Origin: a virus
Virus record (IMG/VR): IMGVR_UViG_3300027739_000019
Location: 1 to 42,313 of that record
Length of the DNA stretch: 42,313 nucleotides
Strand: one strand, 5' to 3'
A program made the translations under genes and the position numbers. The notes under the pieces are model-generated. The model did not search any database. It saw only the letters and a list, made by a program, of their open reading frames with translations, and was not told the DNA's origin. Positions 1 through 7,878 of this stretch are shown here, in pieces. The first letter of the stretch is position 1. Every line of letters begins with the position of its first letter.

Positions 1-127
1 GCCATCTCCAATTAAAGTGTCGTAATATTCTTCTATGTCATTGTCAACTTGACCAAGTGGGGTAGTTGAGTGGAACCCCATGTAAACATTGGCAGTATCG
101 GCATAAGCTGAAGTATAATAATCAAAA
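1..127. repeat. Terminal direct repeat, left copy (circular closure overlap)
   Basis: Bases 1-127 are identical to 42187-42313. A 127-base exact overlap equals a commonly used assembler k-mer, so it most likely marks closure of a circular graph path and not a biological repeat. The repeat lies inside a coding sequence that stays open across the join, which supports a circular or circularly permuted molecule. A short physical terminal repeat is the less likely alternative. Confidence 0.95.
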
Positions 128-390
128 CTTACACCATAAGGAATTGAAGGTACTATTCTCTGATAGCTGTCATTTGGATATGTTACGTACCCAATAAACG
201 CTGGTACATACCCTAAATTATGCGATATGGTTCCGGAGGCGATTGTTCCACCAGCACCCAATGTCCCAGATACTGTTCCGTCGCTGTGATATTTAAACAT
301 CGAATATTGTGAGTTCATTATCTGGTCACGAATATCTGTCGATAAAATCGAAGTCCCTGCATTAGATACTTTTATTCCCCAGTCACTCAT
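1..390 (-). CDS. Tail fibre/tip protein, N-terminal part (gene continues across the circular join)
   Basis: The start ATG is at 390, overlapping the TGA of the upstream gene (ATGA). The product begins MSDWGIKVSNAG and stays open to base 1, continuing in frame at 42186 down to the stop at 41707. The joined product is 289 residues. The N-terminus matches the starts of the next two upstream genes (387-773 and 773-1075): x-D-W-G-I-K/R-V, followed about 50 residues later by a G-T-I/V-x-H-x-L-G-Y-x-P motif. These three look like tandem paralogues of a tail-tip or fibre module. The C-terminal half (41707-42186) is Ser/Thr/Gly-rich and beta-like, with a possible receptor-contact role by inference. 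No enzymatic motif is visible. Confidence 0.75.
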   Translation of the reverse strand, partial: MSDWGIKVSNAGTSILSTDIRDQIMNSQYSMFKYHSDGTVSGTLGAGGTIASGTISHNLGYVPAFIGYVTYPNDSYQRIVPSIPYGVSFDYYTSAYADTANVYMGFHSTTPLGQVDNDIEEYYDTLIGDG

Positions 391-773
391 GCTGAATCCC
401 CCATGATAAACACTTTGTAGCGTAATGAGGCTGTGCCAACAGCATTTTTGTTGTAATTCAAAATTAAGTTAGCCGTACCAACGTAAGTCTTTGATGGGTC
501 AGCACTAATAGACATTGTTTCGCTAGGAGTATAAGGAAAACCAAAATACCACTTATCGGTACTCATTTCAGAGTAAACTAAAACCATTGGGGCAAAGCCC
601 AAATTGTGCGTTACTGTTCCCGTTGTATCAGCGGTACCAGACAAAACAATCGTTCCCAGTGTTTCTTGAGCTATTTTGACGGCACCATAAGCAGAACTAA
701 AAACATGGTCTAGTGGGTCAGTCGATGTAACATCTTCTCCGGCCCTCATTACTTTTATTCCCCAGTCTGCCAT
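387..773 (-). CDS. Small tail fibre-tip paralogue (128 aa)
   Basis: The product begins MADWGIKVMRAGEDV and ends in a beta-rich stretch, LRYKVFIMGDSA. It shares with its two neighbours the x-D-W-G-I-K/R-V opening and the G-T-V-x-H-N-L-G-F/Y-x-P motif, so the three adjacent genes are probably tandem duplicates. Its start overlaps the stop of 773-1075 (TAATG) and its stop overlaps the start at 390 (ATGA), which indicates translational coupling in the tail operon. The role is inferred from position behind the tail nozzle and adaptor genes. No catalytic residues are seen. Confidence 0.7.
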   Translation of the reverse strand: MADWGIKVMRAGEDVTSTDPLDHVFSSAYGAVKIAQETLGTIVLSGTADTTGTVTHNLGFAPMVLVYSEMSTDKWYFGFPYTPSETMSISADPSKTYVGTANLILNYNKNAVGTASLRYKVFIMGDSA

Positions 774-1075
774 TAAATAGATTGTTGATAAAAAATATAA
801 TATTTCATTGTTCCGCTGGTTACTATGTTAGTAGTGTCAACTCCGGCATTTCCTGGATCAAACAATTGTCCCACAAGTCCAACTGTCCCCACACCCATTG
901 ACTGACATGTCATATAAATTGGTGCATAAGATAATCCATGTGCCACAGTTCCAGAAGTCGTACCTACCGATTTAGTCTTTAGTAAATTAAAACTGGAACT
1001 CATTACCAAATCATAGTCAGCACACGTTCCTACATCAAATCCTGGTTTACTAACCCGAATTCCCCAGTCACCCAT
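773..1075 (-). CDS. Small tail fibre-tip paralogue (100 aa)
   Basis: The product opens MGDWGIRVSKPGFDV and carries G-T-V-A-H-G-L-S-Y-A-P, the same scaffold as the two downstream genes. It ends MKYYIFYQQSI. It is the shortest of the three tandem copies and overlaps its neighbours by one or a few bases on both sides. Probably a tail-tip or fibre decoration protein. The family assignment rests only on internal similarity and operon position. Confidence 0.7.
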   Translation of the reverse strand: MGDWGIRVSKPGFDVGTCADYDLVMSSSFNLLKTKSVGTTSGTVAHGLSYAPIYMTCQSMGVGTVGLVGQLFDPGNAGVDTTNIVTSGTMKYYIFYQQSI

Positions 1076-1383
1076 TAGAATAAACCACTACCGTACCCGA
1101 TTAAGATTCGATCTGTGGTTCCATCATTAACAATTATTCGTTTATTTGGACCATCAATATAGATCGCACTACCACCTATATACATCAAAACGTTAACAGT
1201 TCCTGCTCCAATTTGATCGGCAGTTATCGTCCCCGCTACCAAATTTCTAACTTTACTGTTATCGATACTGTAACTAGGAATCTCGTAATTGACATCAAAT
1301 TCAGTTGCTGACACCGTTGTTCTGGTTCCTGCCGCCAGCGAATCAACCGACTGAAGCTGATTGTTTAGACCGTTGTAGCTCAT
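1075..1383 (-). CDS. Short tail fibre protein (102 aa)
   Basis: The protein ends with YIGGSAIYIDGPNKRIIVND and GTTDRILIGYGSGLF, a pattern common at the distal end of phage tail fibre or J-like proteins, where a GG..IYIDG...RIIV.DG.. repeat forms beta structure. The N-terminus (NGLNNQLQSVDSLAAGTRTT) reads like an attachment segment. The start at 1383 overlaps the stop of the 472-residue gene (ATGA). Probable fibre component; its partner is unknown. Confidence 0.65.
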   Translation of the reverse strand: MSYNGLNNQLQSVDSLAAGTRTTVSATEFDVNYEIPSYSIDNSKVRNLVAGTITADQIGAGTVNVLMYIGGSAIYIDGPNKRIIVNDGTTDRILIGYGSGLF

Positions 1384-2798
1384 TCTTTTAGAATATCTAA
1401 ATCAACCACAAAGCCATAGATGGTAAACGGCGATTCGTCAGACCTTTCGTATACTCGCCACGACAAAAATTTACCAACGTATGAAGGTGGCAATTCAAAT
1501 TCGGCTACCCCATCGACAAATTCGCCTATATCAATCCATGATCTTCGGGTTGAATTAAAATTATCGGTAGCCGCTATCTGTATTTTGGCACTACATCCAG
1601 GAGAGGCGAAAGCCCAAAATTTCTTGTATAACTTAAACGATTCTGGTTCGCCAAAGTGAAGTATCCCTTCCATGACCGATTCAATGGGTGTGCCATTATC
1701 AGAGGTGGCGGTTCCGCTTAATTTGTAACATTGACCATCGGAATCACCAAATATCAGTTGTATGTTCCCGGAGTTATCTTTGTAGGTAGTCCAGGCTGTC
1801 GGCTTATTGGCAAATGAGTAGTCAGTAAATTGATTAAGTTGATAGTCATATTTGATAATGGCGTTGGTGATTGTTTCCTTTGTTAGATCATCACTGGCGC
1901 TACCAACTGACAATAAATAGTTATAACGGTCCATCACTGCCGGGGCGTCATTAAATACCGTTCCGGCAATCCCGGTGTTGGGTTTGTTGTATATTTCCGA
2001 CTGAATAGCATTGCTTGTAATCTCCGGTCTTTCCCCGTTGAATCCGTAAACACCATCCCGATTAAGATAAAAGTAATAGTCTTCAGTTTCAGCAAAAGAA
2101 TAGGGTGAAGATGGACCTTTATTGGTAGGTAGTCTTCTTAGGCTATACCCATCCCATCGATACATTAACCCTGAATTTTTAGTAGCAATTACCCGATCAT
2201 TGGCAACCATGACTTTGTTGATTTTACCAGCGCCGGGAATGGTTAAAGACGATGAATCAGAAGTCCCTGAAGTAGCCCAATCTGTCCCCGACCCCGAAGA
2301 TGAATAGAAAAGCGTTGACAGGGTTCCGCCGATATAAACCCGATTCTGATAACTAGCCAAATATTCACCGGGAGGGGCAGCAGCTACAGTCCCAAAAGAA
2401 GTTCCCGAAGTGCTGGACGAACAGGTGCCACCAGCTTGATCGACTATCAGAGTTTCGGCTAATACTGTTTGTCCGATATGGTTCCCGGCGGTTATAGTTC
2501 CCCCACCGCAGATTGCCCAATCAGTAGCAGTTCCAACTCCGGCGTCCCAGTAATAAAGCAAACCACCGGAATTTCGGTAGACGTAAGTTGATGTCCCATC
2601 GGCTTTAGTCCACGAAAATAAATCTAAAACTGCCGATCCATTGGCTGTTCCTAAAAACGTACCATACCCCGGTCTTTTAGTCTTAGCACCGATCATGTCG
2701 TTGTCCATATTGACACACCGTAACATGTCGCCGGGATTGTTGAGGAACGGTGATATTTTTAGTTGTTTACCACCTAAGTTGAATACTCTGTATTTCAT
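1380..2798 (-). CDS. Tail nozzle/hub-like beta-propeller protein (472 aa)
   Basis: A 472-residue protein rich in aromatic and Gly/Ser beta-strands. Repeated blocks (YQNRVYIGGT, NDRVIATKNSGLMYRWDG, DYYFYLNRDGVYGFNG, RYNYLLSVGS) look like propeller blades, and the C-terminal part (KIQIAATDNF..., LSWRVYERSDESPF) looks like a jelly-roll. The first residues MKYRVFNLGGKQLKISPFLNNPGDMLRCVNMD resemble tail proteins that begin with a list of parameters for a stacked tail-tube ring. Its size and position after the adaptor-like gene fit a podovirus tail nozzle (T7 gp12 or P22 gp10 role). That assignment is inferred from architecture and not from a clear family motif. Confidence 0.6.
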   Translation of the reverse strand: MKYRVFNLGGKQLKISPFLNNPGDMLRCVNMDNDMIGAKTKRPGYGTFLGTANGSAVLDLFSWTKADGTSTYVYRNSGGLLYYWDAGVGTATDWAICGGGTITAGNHIGQTVLAETLIVDQAGGTCSSSTSGTSFGTVAAAPPGEYLASYQNRVYIGGTLSTLFYSSSGSGTDWATSGTSDSSSLTIPGAGKINKVMVANDRVIATKNSGLMYRWDGYSLRRLPTNKGPSSPYSFAETEDYYFYLNRDGVYGFNGERPEITSNAIQSEIYNKPNTGIAGTVFNDAPAVMDRYNYLLSVGSASDDLTKETITNAIIKYDYQLNQFTDYSFANKPTAWTTYKDNSGNIQLIFGDSDGQCYKLSGTATSDNGTPIESVMEGILHFGEPESFKLYKKFWAFASPGCSAKIQIAATDNFNSTRRSWIDIGEFVDGVAEFELPPSYVGKFLSWRVYERSDESPFTIYGFVVDLDILKE

Positions 2799-2800
2799 GG

Positions 2801-3925
2801 TTAGAACATATCAACTTCATCCTGAAATGCCTCAACTATATCAATCATAGTTGGACCGCTCTTGTTCCGGGGAGCAATTTCAGTCTTAAATTTTTCTAAA
2901 TCTTGAAGTGCTGATATTTCTAACTCTGAAGCCACATTAAACTCGTCGGCACGTCTTTTTGCCTGCGCTAGCGCCCACCTAACGAACGAATTAGTGTGAG
3001 CCTTCAATGGAGCCGGTAATTCATCAGTATCGTCTTGTAATTGAGCAGGAAGCTTGTAATAGGTAATTGATGATGTTCCGCTACTTTCATGAGGCACCCG
3101 TCCAACCGTCTTTTCATCCTTCATGTAATAGAATGGGTGTGTCGGGGAGTAGACATCAGTTGGTTCGACATTAGACCATTCCATTTTAGTCGCCGTATAG
3201 TAATCACCACTTTCGGTATATTCTACTTTTCTGACGTATTGAAAATCAGATTCGGTGATAGTTGCTTCGGTGGCTGTACCGGAATAAGTCAAAGTTGTGG
3301 TCCCTAAAGCATAGTCTTCATTAACAGATATTACGGCATTATTCATGGTTTCTAACCATTCATTGATCCAATCGTTGATGTCAGTATCGGGAATATTGTC
3401 ATTGTCGACCTTGGCCTTAACCCGATTCCGCATGTGTGCCAAAGAGAATTGCGAATAACCGCCCGAAGTTAACCATCCAGAATCAGGGCTAACCGCCGCA
3501 TTAGCCGAAGATCGATAACAGGTTTTATAAGCATAAGAAGCTGATCCGGCAGTGTGATCGAATTGAGTGTATCCCCAGTCCGGAGTAATCGATACCGTCC
3601 CGGCAGTGATAGCTGTTGCAGTTCCCGATGTTCCGGCAGTTGACACCTTGAATATGATTTGATCGTATTTGACGTTATATACTGGAGTATCAATGGGATG
3701 GGTGTAACTTAAAGCAGCCACTGGTACGGTTGATCCGCTAGGAGCGCCATTAACCTGTTTTATCTCTGTTTTTTCTCCGCCGGTTTCACCCACCTGCGCA
3801 TACCAGTTTTCTGTAAAATTGTTGATATTTTTAACTATTAGGGCGGTCCCGGTAGCCGCCGGTGATGTAGATAAAAAGGTCTTTGGGGCTTCGACTGTCT
3901 GAGTGTTGTTTACTTTTATGATCAT
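2801..3925 (-). CDS. Head-tail adaptor/tail-tube-like structural protein (374 aa)
   Basis: Two regions are visible. Residues 1 to about 160 are Gly/Thr/Ser-rich beta structure with a domain resembling a virion decoration module. Residues about 160-374 are mixed helical with DINDWINEWLETMNNAV, a conserved-looking SDFQYVRKVEY strand and the terminal helix ALAQAKRRADEF. The second half resembles connector or adaptor proteins that bind beneath the portal and present a rigid tail-tube interface. The gene lies directly upstream of the nozzle-like gene, which suits that role. No motif identifies it firmly. Confidence 0.5.
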   Translation of the reverse strand: MIIKVNNTQTVEAPKTFLSTSPAATGTALIVKNINNFTENWYAQVGETGGEKTEIKQVNGAPSGSTVPVAALSYTHPIDTPVYNVKYDQIIFKVSTAGTSGTATAITAGTVSITPDWGYTQFDHTAGSASYAYKTCYRSSANAAVSPDSGWLTSGGYSQFSLAHMRNRVKAKVDNDNIPDTDINDWINEWLETMNNAVISVNEDYALGTTTLTYSGTATEATITESDFQYVRKVEYTESGDYYTATKMEWSNVEPTDVYSPTHPFYYMKDEKTVGRVPHESSGTSSITYYKLPAQLQDDTDELPAPLKAHTNSFVRWALAQAKRRADEFNVASELEISALQDLEKFKTEIAPRNKSGPTMIDIVEAFQDEVDMF

Positions 3926-3926
3926 A

Positions 3927-4586
3927 TTATAAAAAAGGAATAAAGGCTGAACTTGATTTGTAAATAGATTGGACTTCGGAAGCGTTTAAAGCTCGGTCAA
4001 ACATTGCTAGATCATCCATTTCAAAAGTCCCATAACCAGCATAGTCTCCTATGCTTCCGACTCCAAAACTTGATCCGGAATGAGTAATCGTACCAGTCAC
4101 ACTAGCATTCTGTTGGGCAGTTCCGTTTAAATAGGAATAAATTTTGCCGGCAGTAGAATCATAAACAAAGGCTACATGGTTCCAGACTCCTGTTCCCATG
4201 TTTCCGGCTGTTCCAGCCACAGATAATCCGGTACTCCATGATATATTTCCACCAGCACCACCATTCATAAACCAATTATTACCATCACTGATACCTAAAA
4301 TATAGTTACTATCCGACAAGGCAGAAAACTTGATCCAATACAACCATGACTGGCTTGTTGATTTATCTATCTTGGTAGCCGTAGCCGTAGCAATAGTTCC
4401 CTCTTGTGAAGAAGTTGCCACGAAATTAACAGATTTACCAAATTTTCCAGTTGTGTAAGTAGGTGTCCCACCGCCAGCTAAGTTATAACCATTAGGACCA
4501 GAATCAGTAAAGTTATCCTCCATTCTCCAATACCCCTGAAGGTTGGCGTCTGTTTTCAAGGATAGTGAATTTATTTCAGTACTCAT
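3927..4586 (-). CDS. LamG/concanavalin-like lectin-domain fibre protein (219 aa)
   Basis: The sequence carries the landmarks of a laminin-G-like jelly roll: LQGYWRMEDNFTDSGPNGYNL near the start, GKFGKSVNF, a W-x-K-F strand, GVWNHVAFVYDSTAGKIYSY with LNG, and the terminal EMDDLAMFDRALNASEVQSIY. This fold usually binds glycans, so the protein is a plausible receptor-binding fibre or spike component. It starts by overlapping the stop of the upstream 251-residue fibre gene (shared base 4586). Confidence in the fold is high; the ligand is unknown. Confidence 0.8.
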   Translation of the reverse strand: MSTEINSLSLKTDANLQGYWRMEDNFTDSGPNGYNLAGGGTPTYTTGKFGKSVNFVATSSQEGTIATATATKIDKSTSQSWLYWIKFSALSDSNYILGISDGNNWFMNGGAGGNISWSTGLSVAGTAGNMGTGVWNHVAFVYDSTAGKIYSYLNGTAQQNASVTGTITHSGSSFGVGSIGDYAGYGTFEMDDLAMFDRALNASEVQSIYKSSSAFIPFL

Positions 4587-5341
4587 TAAAAATTATTCTG
4601 AACGGCTAAACAATCCCAAGTTGAATCCGTAGAGTTATAAATAAACCCATGATATAGAGTCTTACTGGCTATGGTAGTTGTCCCTTTGACTAGATCGCTT
4701 GATTCTCTGAAAATAGTTCCCCAGGTAATTGCCACCGCAGTTCCACTATCTTTGATTCTAATAACTAATGGTTGTCCATGAGTCGGCGTCCCGGAAGGTG
4801 TAGCAAAGGTAACGGCTGCACCTTGGGCGGTCACTACATACATATCATAGGAATCGACGTCAATCGTATGAGTTCCGGCGGTAACTGAAGTACCAACTCT
4901 TTTGGCTATCCTAAAACCTGAAGCTGTCCCGCTTGATATCGTAGCGGTAGTTAGAGTTGCTCCAGCGATAGTTGCTGTACTTATTGTTCCCCCTGTAATT
5001 GCCGGTGTTCCAATTGTTGCATTGTTTATAGTTCCGATGGTTGCACTGGTTATTGTTCCGCCTATAATAGATGAAGTACCAATAACGGCATTGTTAATTG
5101 TTTTATTTGTTAAAGTTTCCGTTCCTGCTGTAGTAGCTACAAATTGTCCTGCTAAGACATTCTTTAATACTGAAGTCCCAGCGCTAGTTCCCATGACTGC
5201 CTCAATGTGTTCCAAGGCGTCCATCGCTTCATTCTCGACATGGACGATTTCATATCCTACTTCGTCTTCGTAATTGGCGGTACCAATTCTGGTAAAGGAA
5301 TCAACCGCACCCGGATATACTGATGTACCTGTTCTTGCCAT
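4586..5341 (-). CDS. GT-rich tail fibre/spike protein (251 aa)
   Basis: A fibre protein with a TLTNKTI motif near residue 75, a signature seen in many phage tail fibres, followed by tandem short strands (IGTSSIIGGTITSATIG, INNATIGTPAITGGTIS). I count 17 Gly-Thr pairs by hand in 251 residues. The C-terminal globular part contains Y-x-M-Y-V-V-T-A-Q-G and HGFIYNSTDSTWDCLAVQ, a compact tip domain often seen after TNKT repeats. The N-terminus EDEVGYEIVHVENEAMDALEHIEAVMG is helical and may anchor to the particle. Confidence 0.75.
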   Translation of the reverse strand: MARTGTSVYPGAVDSFTRIGTANYEDEVGYEIVHVENEAMDALEHIEAVMGTSAGTSVLKNVLAGQFVATTAGTETLTNKTINNAVIGTSSIIGGTITSATIGTINNATIGTPAITGGTISTATIAGATLTTATISSGTASGFRIAKRVGTSVTAGTHTIDVDSYDMYVVTAQGAAVTFATPSGTPTHGQPLVIRIKDSGTAVAITWGTIFRESSDLVKGTTTIASKTLYHGFIYNSTDSTWDCLAVQNNF

Positions 5342-5357
5342 ATAGTAAAGATTACAT

Positions 5358-5537
5358 TTATGGTGTTATTTCTTCAACCCGACCCATTGATGGACCACTA
5401 CCAGAAGACTGACCTAATAGGTAAAGTTCGTGTTGATTATATAAAACATGCCTTCCCCACAGACGAGTGTTGCCAAAAAAATCCCCTTTTTCTACAAACG
5501 AGATTGTCGGAGTAACTTGAGTTACTTTACCGCTCAT
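5358..5537 (-). CDS. Small virion-operon protein (59 aa)
   Basis: A 59-codon frame starts at ATG 5537 (overlapping the TAA of the upstream gene as TAATG) and ends at TAA 5358. The translation begins MSGKVTQVTPTISFVEKGDF and ends SMGRVEEITP. The one-base coupling to the upstream gene and the otherwise empty 195-bp space between two fibre genes support it. No family is recognised; it is probably a short structural protein like its neighbours. Confidence 0.6.
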   Translation of the reverse strand: MSGKVTQVTPTISFVEKGDFFGNTRLWGRHVLYNQHELYLLGQSSGSGPSMGRVEEITP

Positions 5538-5878
5538 TATCTTAATAAACGGATATCGTAGACTACGTTACAATTAGCCGCTTGTGTTCCACTGGCCAAA
5601 GCCACCACCTTATCTCCTGGCACAATTGCTACCTCGGTACCTAAAACTGTGGTTACACTTTCAGCCACCGTTCCCGAATCCATATAAACATAACCAGAGG
5701 AGTTAACCAGTTGTAGTTTAGGAGTATCGGTTCCAGTCATCGACGGTGTAGTAAAAAAGATAGTTTTAGTAACTCCGTTTATTTCACCTAAAGTAGTCGT
5801 TCCGCCCAATGTGGTATCAGACGTTAATATAGTAACAGTTCCTTTAATTGATTCTACGTTGAATTGTTTATCACTCAT
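5537..5878 (-). CDS. Small GT-rich structural protein (113 aa)
   Basis: A beta-rich protein beginning MSDKQFNVESIKGTVTI and containing six Gly-Thr pairs by hand count. The central phrase TPSMTGTDTPKLQLVNSSGYVY and the terminal CNVVYDIRLLR suggest a compact beta-sandwich similar in style to phage decoration or fibre-tip domains. It overlaps the end of the GT4 glycosyltransferase gene (5875-5878). Function unknown; a virion role is inferred from composition and position. Confidence 0.55.
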   Translation of the reverse strand: MSDKQFNVESIKGTVTILTSDTTLGGTTTLGEINGVTKTIFFTTPSMTGTDTPKLQLVNSSGYVYMDSGTVAESVTTVLGTEVAIVPGDKVVALASGTQAANCNVVYDIRLLR

Positions 5879-7086
5879 TGTTTGATATAACTTTGTAATA
5901 TCTGCGGTCTAGGCATTCGTATCTCCTTTTTAACTTCTTCAAAGAATGGCAACCATTCTTCTTTGACACGTTTATCAAGATCGTATTCATTTAGTATGAA
6001 GTTTCTACAATTATCTTGCAACTTAACCCTGCCGTTAGTAAATGCTAACTCCATTTTTTCTCTTAGGGATTTGCGATCCGGGGAAGTCATGTAAGCACCA
6101 ATTGGGGACCATCTAGCGTCGCCGGTATTACAGATATACCCGGTTTCATTATCTTTAACCAACTCCGGCATTGAAGTCCAGTTATTGACTATTACCGGGA
6201 CACCACATGATTGTGATTCAATAATAGGCAAGCCAAACCCCTCGCTGTTAGAAGGTAACAGGGTACAGTCGAAGGTGTTGTAGATATTGGCGACAATATT
6301 TGATCCTGATTTGAAAAGATATTGATACGGAGGGGGGAAGTAGATATGGTTTAGTATACCCAAATGTTCGGCATAACCCTGAATCGGGAAACCACCCTCC
6401 TGTTCCAGTAAGGTTTGCAGATACAAGGCACTTTTGGGATGATCCTTAACAAACTCAGCAAATACCTCTAGGACGTGCTGAAATGATTTCCGGGGTGGGT
6501 TATCTTTATTGACAGCCACCATGCCAAAGATAAACAAGTCTTCTGGTATCCCCATCTTTTTTCTGGACTCTATTTTATCCATTGGTTTGAAGATATTAGT
6601 ATCTACTCCTTCCAGAATCAGTCTAGCCATTATCCCCTGTTTTTCTAAAGCCTTTTGTCCGAATCTTGAGATAGCCACCACCCACCGAGCCAACTTTAAT
6701 CTTTCGTAAATAGGTTGGGGACAGGGATCAAAGTCGACCGGAACATAGGCTATCCAGTTTTGGATTTTACGTAAAAAGTTTATATCCATCGGCCAAACAT
6801 CCTGAAAAGAAACGACACATTCAGCACCAAAATCAGCTTGGTGGTAGTAACAGGCGTCGGTACCGTATAAATGGGTCATTTTGGGATAACACTTAACCCC
6901 CTCAAACATAATATCGCCACCTTCCAGGCCGTAAAAACAAGAGATAGCAAAATCAAGTTTATCCTTAAATCGCTTCATTAGGTCATAAGTTTGGGTAGAA
7001 TATCCGGAATGGGACCATGGACTGTTCGAACTCCATAATACACGCAACTTTGGGTCTTCTTTAGCAAGTTCTTTTTTAGTGGTCAC
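5875..7086 (-). CDS. GT4-family (GT-B fold) glycosyltransferase (403 aa)
   Basis: A cytoplasmic glycosyltransferase with no signal or membrane segment. The N-terminal half has RVLWSSNSPWSHSGYSTQTYDL, as in GT4 enzymes that bind the acceptor near a Gly-rich loop. A linker carries AISRFGQKALEKQG and LEGVDTNIFKP. The donor domain has FGMVAVNKDNPPRKSF and the nucleotide-sugar E-x7-E motif within SNSEGFGLPIIESQSCGVPV. The start codon is GTG at 7086, overlapping the stop of the preceding glycosyltransferase. Lying in the middle of the virion operon, it could modify virion proteins or a host surface glycan; the donor and acceptor are unknown. Confidence 0.85.
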   Translation of the reverse strand: MTTKKELAKEDPKLRVLWSSNSPWSHSGYSTQTYDLMKRFKDKLDFAISCFYGLEGGDIMFEGVKCYPKMTHLYGTDACYYHQADFGAECVVSFQDVWPMDINFLRKIQNWIAYVPVDFDPCPQPIYERLKLARWVVAISRFGQKALEKQGIMARLILEGVDTNIFKPMDKIESRKKMGIPEDLFIFGMVAVNKDNPPRKSFQHVLEVFAEFVKDHPKSALYLQTLLEQEGGFPIQGYAEHLGILNHIYFPPPYQYLFKSGSNIVANIYNTFDCTLLPSNSEGFGLPIIESQSCGVPVIVNNWTSMPELVKDNETGYICNTGDARWSPIGAYMTSPDRKSLREKMELAFTNGRVKLQDNCRNFILNEYDLDKRVKEEWLPFFEEVKKEIRMPRPQILQSYIKQ

Positions 7087-7819
7087 TAGTTAACTCGATT
7101 AAACGTTTAACAACTTCAGGTTTGAAATAAGTGTGAAAATTCATCTTGGGAACATTGCCTCCGGCCCAATGGATCACCTTGATTATCTTGTCTTCATCGC
7201 AAATCCCGTCTTCTTTGGGCAAGACTAATTCTTTATCCTTAATGACAAATTTGTGCCATTGGCCTTTGTGGACTAATCCATGCCAGTTGGGTTTACAGTC
7301 AAAATCAAGCAAGTTACTTTTTATGTCGCCATAGTGAAATATTAAGTTTAAAGTATCCTGCTCCCCCATTCGATAGCTATTAAAATACATCCGATGGTTT
7401 AATTCATCCCACCAGTTCCAAAATCTTTCACCCCGAGCAAAGACAAGTCCGGCATTAACATAAACTTGAGGTGGAATATCATGGATTACAATCAGGGGAT
7501 CAATTTTGTTGTTGTTAAGAGGACAAGCCAATTGAATACTTTTGTCGTTAAAAATGTGGTCTAGGGAACCCGTAACAATAGAATCAGCGTCGATCTGAAG
7601 GACTGCTTCGTAACTTTTAGCCAGTTCCTTACCAAAATGGGCATATAGTCTAAACGTCTTATTGGGATCATCTACCTTCTTAACATCATCATCAGTAAAA
7701 ATAACCAAAGGGAGATCGGGGTGAAAAAATTTGAGGCTGTTAGCCATCATGCCTGCATATCTTAAATTAGCCGGATCACCGTAGGCTATCGTGAAAGCGA
7801 CTATCGGTTTTTTCTCCAC
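7076..7819 (-). CDS. GT-A-fold (GT8-like) glycosyltransferase (247 aa)
   Basis: The sequence has KPIVAFTIAYGDPANLRYAGMM at the start, the metal-binding DxD as IDADSIVTGSLD near residue 95, and a downstream VNAGLVFARGERFWNWW block typical of GT8-like retaining glycosyltransferases. A late His (VIHWAGG) could be the third metal ligand. The start is GTG at 7819, almost at the predicted transcription start (leaderless). It is the first gene after an internal terminator-promoter unit and overlaps the GT4 gene, so the two enzymes probably act in sequence. Substrates are unknown. Confidence 0.8.
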   Translation of the reverse strand: MEKKPIVAFTIAYGDPANLRYAGMMANSLKFFHPDLPLVIFTDDDVKKVDDPNKTFRLYAHFGKELAKSYEAVLQIDADSIVTGSLDHIFNDKSIQLACPLNNNKIDPLIVIHDIPPQVYVNAGLVFARGERFWNWWDELNHRMYFNSYRMGEQDTLNLIFHYGDIKSNLLDFDCKPNWHGLVHKGQWHKFVIKDKELVLPKEDGICDEDKIIKVIHWAGGNVPKMNFHTYFKPEVVKRLIELTSDH

Positions 7820-7824
7820 CCCCG

Positions 7825-7851
7825 ATTATAACACACCAAAAGCCCCGTCAA
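7825..7851 (-). promoter_or_regulatory. Strong extended -10 promoter for the glycosyltransferase/tail block
   Basis: On the minus strand, TTGACG (7851-7846) is followed after 15 bases by TATAAT (7830-7825), preceded by TG to form an extended -10 (TGTTATAAT). The predicted start of transcription is about 7818, at the GTG start codon of the GT8-like gene, so the mRNA would be leaderless or nearly so. The -35 hexamer lies in the 3' arm of the terminator hairpin at 7842-7865. Confidence 0.7.
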
Positions 7852-7865
7852 GAGGTAGACGGGGC
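7832..7865 (-). terminator. Intrinsic terminator after the capsid-region genes
   Basis: On the minus strand, GCCCCGTC (7865-7858), an 8-base loop and GACGGGGC (7849-7842) form an 8-bp GC-rich stem, followed by TTTTGGTGTG. It lies 14 bp after the stop of the 7879-8559 gene and would end most capsid-block transcripts before the glycosyltransferases. Confidence 0.8.
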
Positions 7866-7878
7866 CTAAGGTTTACCA

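Noticed and set aside
4902-5273. Plus-strand frame of 123 codons opposite the 251-residue fibre gene
   Set aside because: Same antisense artefact of GT/Ala/Ile repeats; no start signal.
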